Positions 13,062 to 13,276 of a stretch of DNA of 13,276 bases are shown piece after piece (positions within the stretch are counted from its first letter, which is position 1; the number at the start of each line of letters is the position of its first letter). The stretch is taken from positions 1 through 13,276 of the forward strand of contig CANQMG010000042.1 of NCBI GenBank assembly GCA_947624925.1, given 5' to 3'. Position numbers and translations under genes: made by a program. This DNA comes from an uncultured Clostridia bacterium (GTDB lineage Bacteria > Bacillota > Clostridia > TANB77 > CAG-508). The notes under the pieces are model-generated. The model was not told the origin of the DNA, did no database searches, and saw only the letters and a program-made list of their open reading frames with translations.

Positions 13062-13276
13062 ATGGAAAAATTAAATAATAATCTTTTAAATATTATCAGA
13101 AAAAAGGAAAAGACTACTACCGAATTTAAGAAAGCCAAAAATAAATTACCTGATAATTTGTTTGAAACTATATGTGCAATGCTTAACCGTAATGGAGGAC
13201 ATATATTTTTAGGTATTGATGATGATGGAACAATTTTAGGAATTGATAAGGATTATATATCACAAATGGAAAAAGA
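13062..13276 (+). CDS. Schlafen/AlbA_2-domain protein, N-terminal part only (cut by window edge)
   Basis: The first 71 codons contain the hallmarks of the AlbA_2 (Schlafen-type) domain: TEFKKAK (20-26), ICAMLNRNGGHIFLGIDDDG (38-57), then ILGID. Bacterial proteins with this N-terminus are often annotated as ATP-binding or putative transcriptional regulators, with variable C-terminal domains; some occur in defence or toxin contexts. The C-terminal half is outside the window, so the subtype cannot be judged. GAAAGGA (13044-13050) is eleven bases before the ATG. It follows the 51-codon frame closely and probably shares its promoter. Confidence 0.85.
   Translation, partial: MEKLNNNLLNIIRKKEKTTTEFKKAKNKLPDNLFETICAMLNRNGGHIFLGIDDDGTILGIDKDYISQMEK

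Overview
The window looks like chromosomal DNA from a low-GC, Gram-positive anaerobe of the class Clostridia. This is inferred from the very AT-rich sequence, the dominance of AGA, ATA and AAA codons, the strong AGGAGG-type ribosome binding sites, the membrane lipoprotein enzyme Lgt, a glycolytic cluster in gap-pgk-tpi-gpmI order, and a NifU-like/GGGtGRT gene pair. No tRNA, rRNA, CRISPR array or transposase gene was seen. Apart from one partial gene at the left edge on the minus strand, every gene reads on the plus strand.

Left part (1-833): a truncated, unrecognised minus-strand gene with a good promoter and ribosome binding site, then about 645 bases without a convincing gene. That gap holds a complete promoter followed about 70 bases later by a strong intrinsic terminator. 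No gene lies between them, so this is a candidate orphan small RNA. It also holds a short possible coding relic, three spaced direct repeats, and a palindrome-rich promoter for the next gene.

Housekeeping block (834-4824): a Nudix hydrolase; lgt (prolipoprotein diacylglyceryl transferase) overlapping ychF (P-loop ATPase) by 29 bases; and an M18 metalloaminopeptidase, closed by an intrinsic terminator at about 4901-4929.

Glycolysis block (4911-9643): gap, pgk, tpiA and gpmI are closely spaced and carry glyceraldehyde-3-phosphate through to 2-phosphoglycerate. The likely gap promoter has its -35 box inside the preceding terminator. A long AU hairpin separates gap from pgk. No cggR-type regulator precedes gap, and no enolase follows gpmI within the window.

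Downstream of gpmI (9644-12370): with no visible terminator between them come a YezG/DUF600-like gene with a TTG start, a NifU/IscU-like iron-sulfur scaffold gene, a 120-base folded intergenic element, and a GGGtGRT-family gene of unknown function, ended by an intrinsic terminator.

Right edge (12371-13276): an AT-rich intergenic stretch with a GC-rich hairpin resembling a dispersed repeat, an extended -10 promoter, a 51-codon small gene, and the start of a Schlafen/AlbA_2-domain protein cut by the window end.
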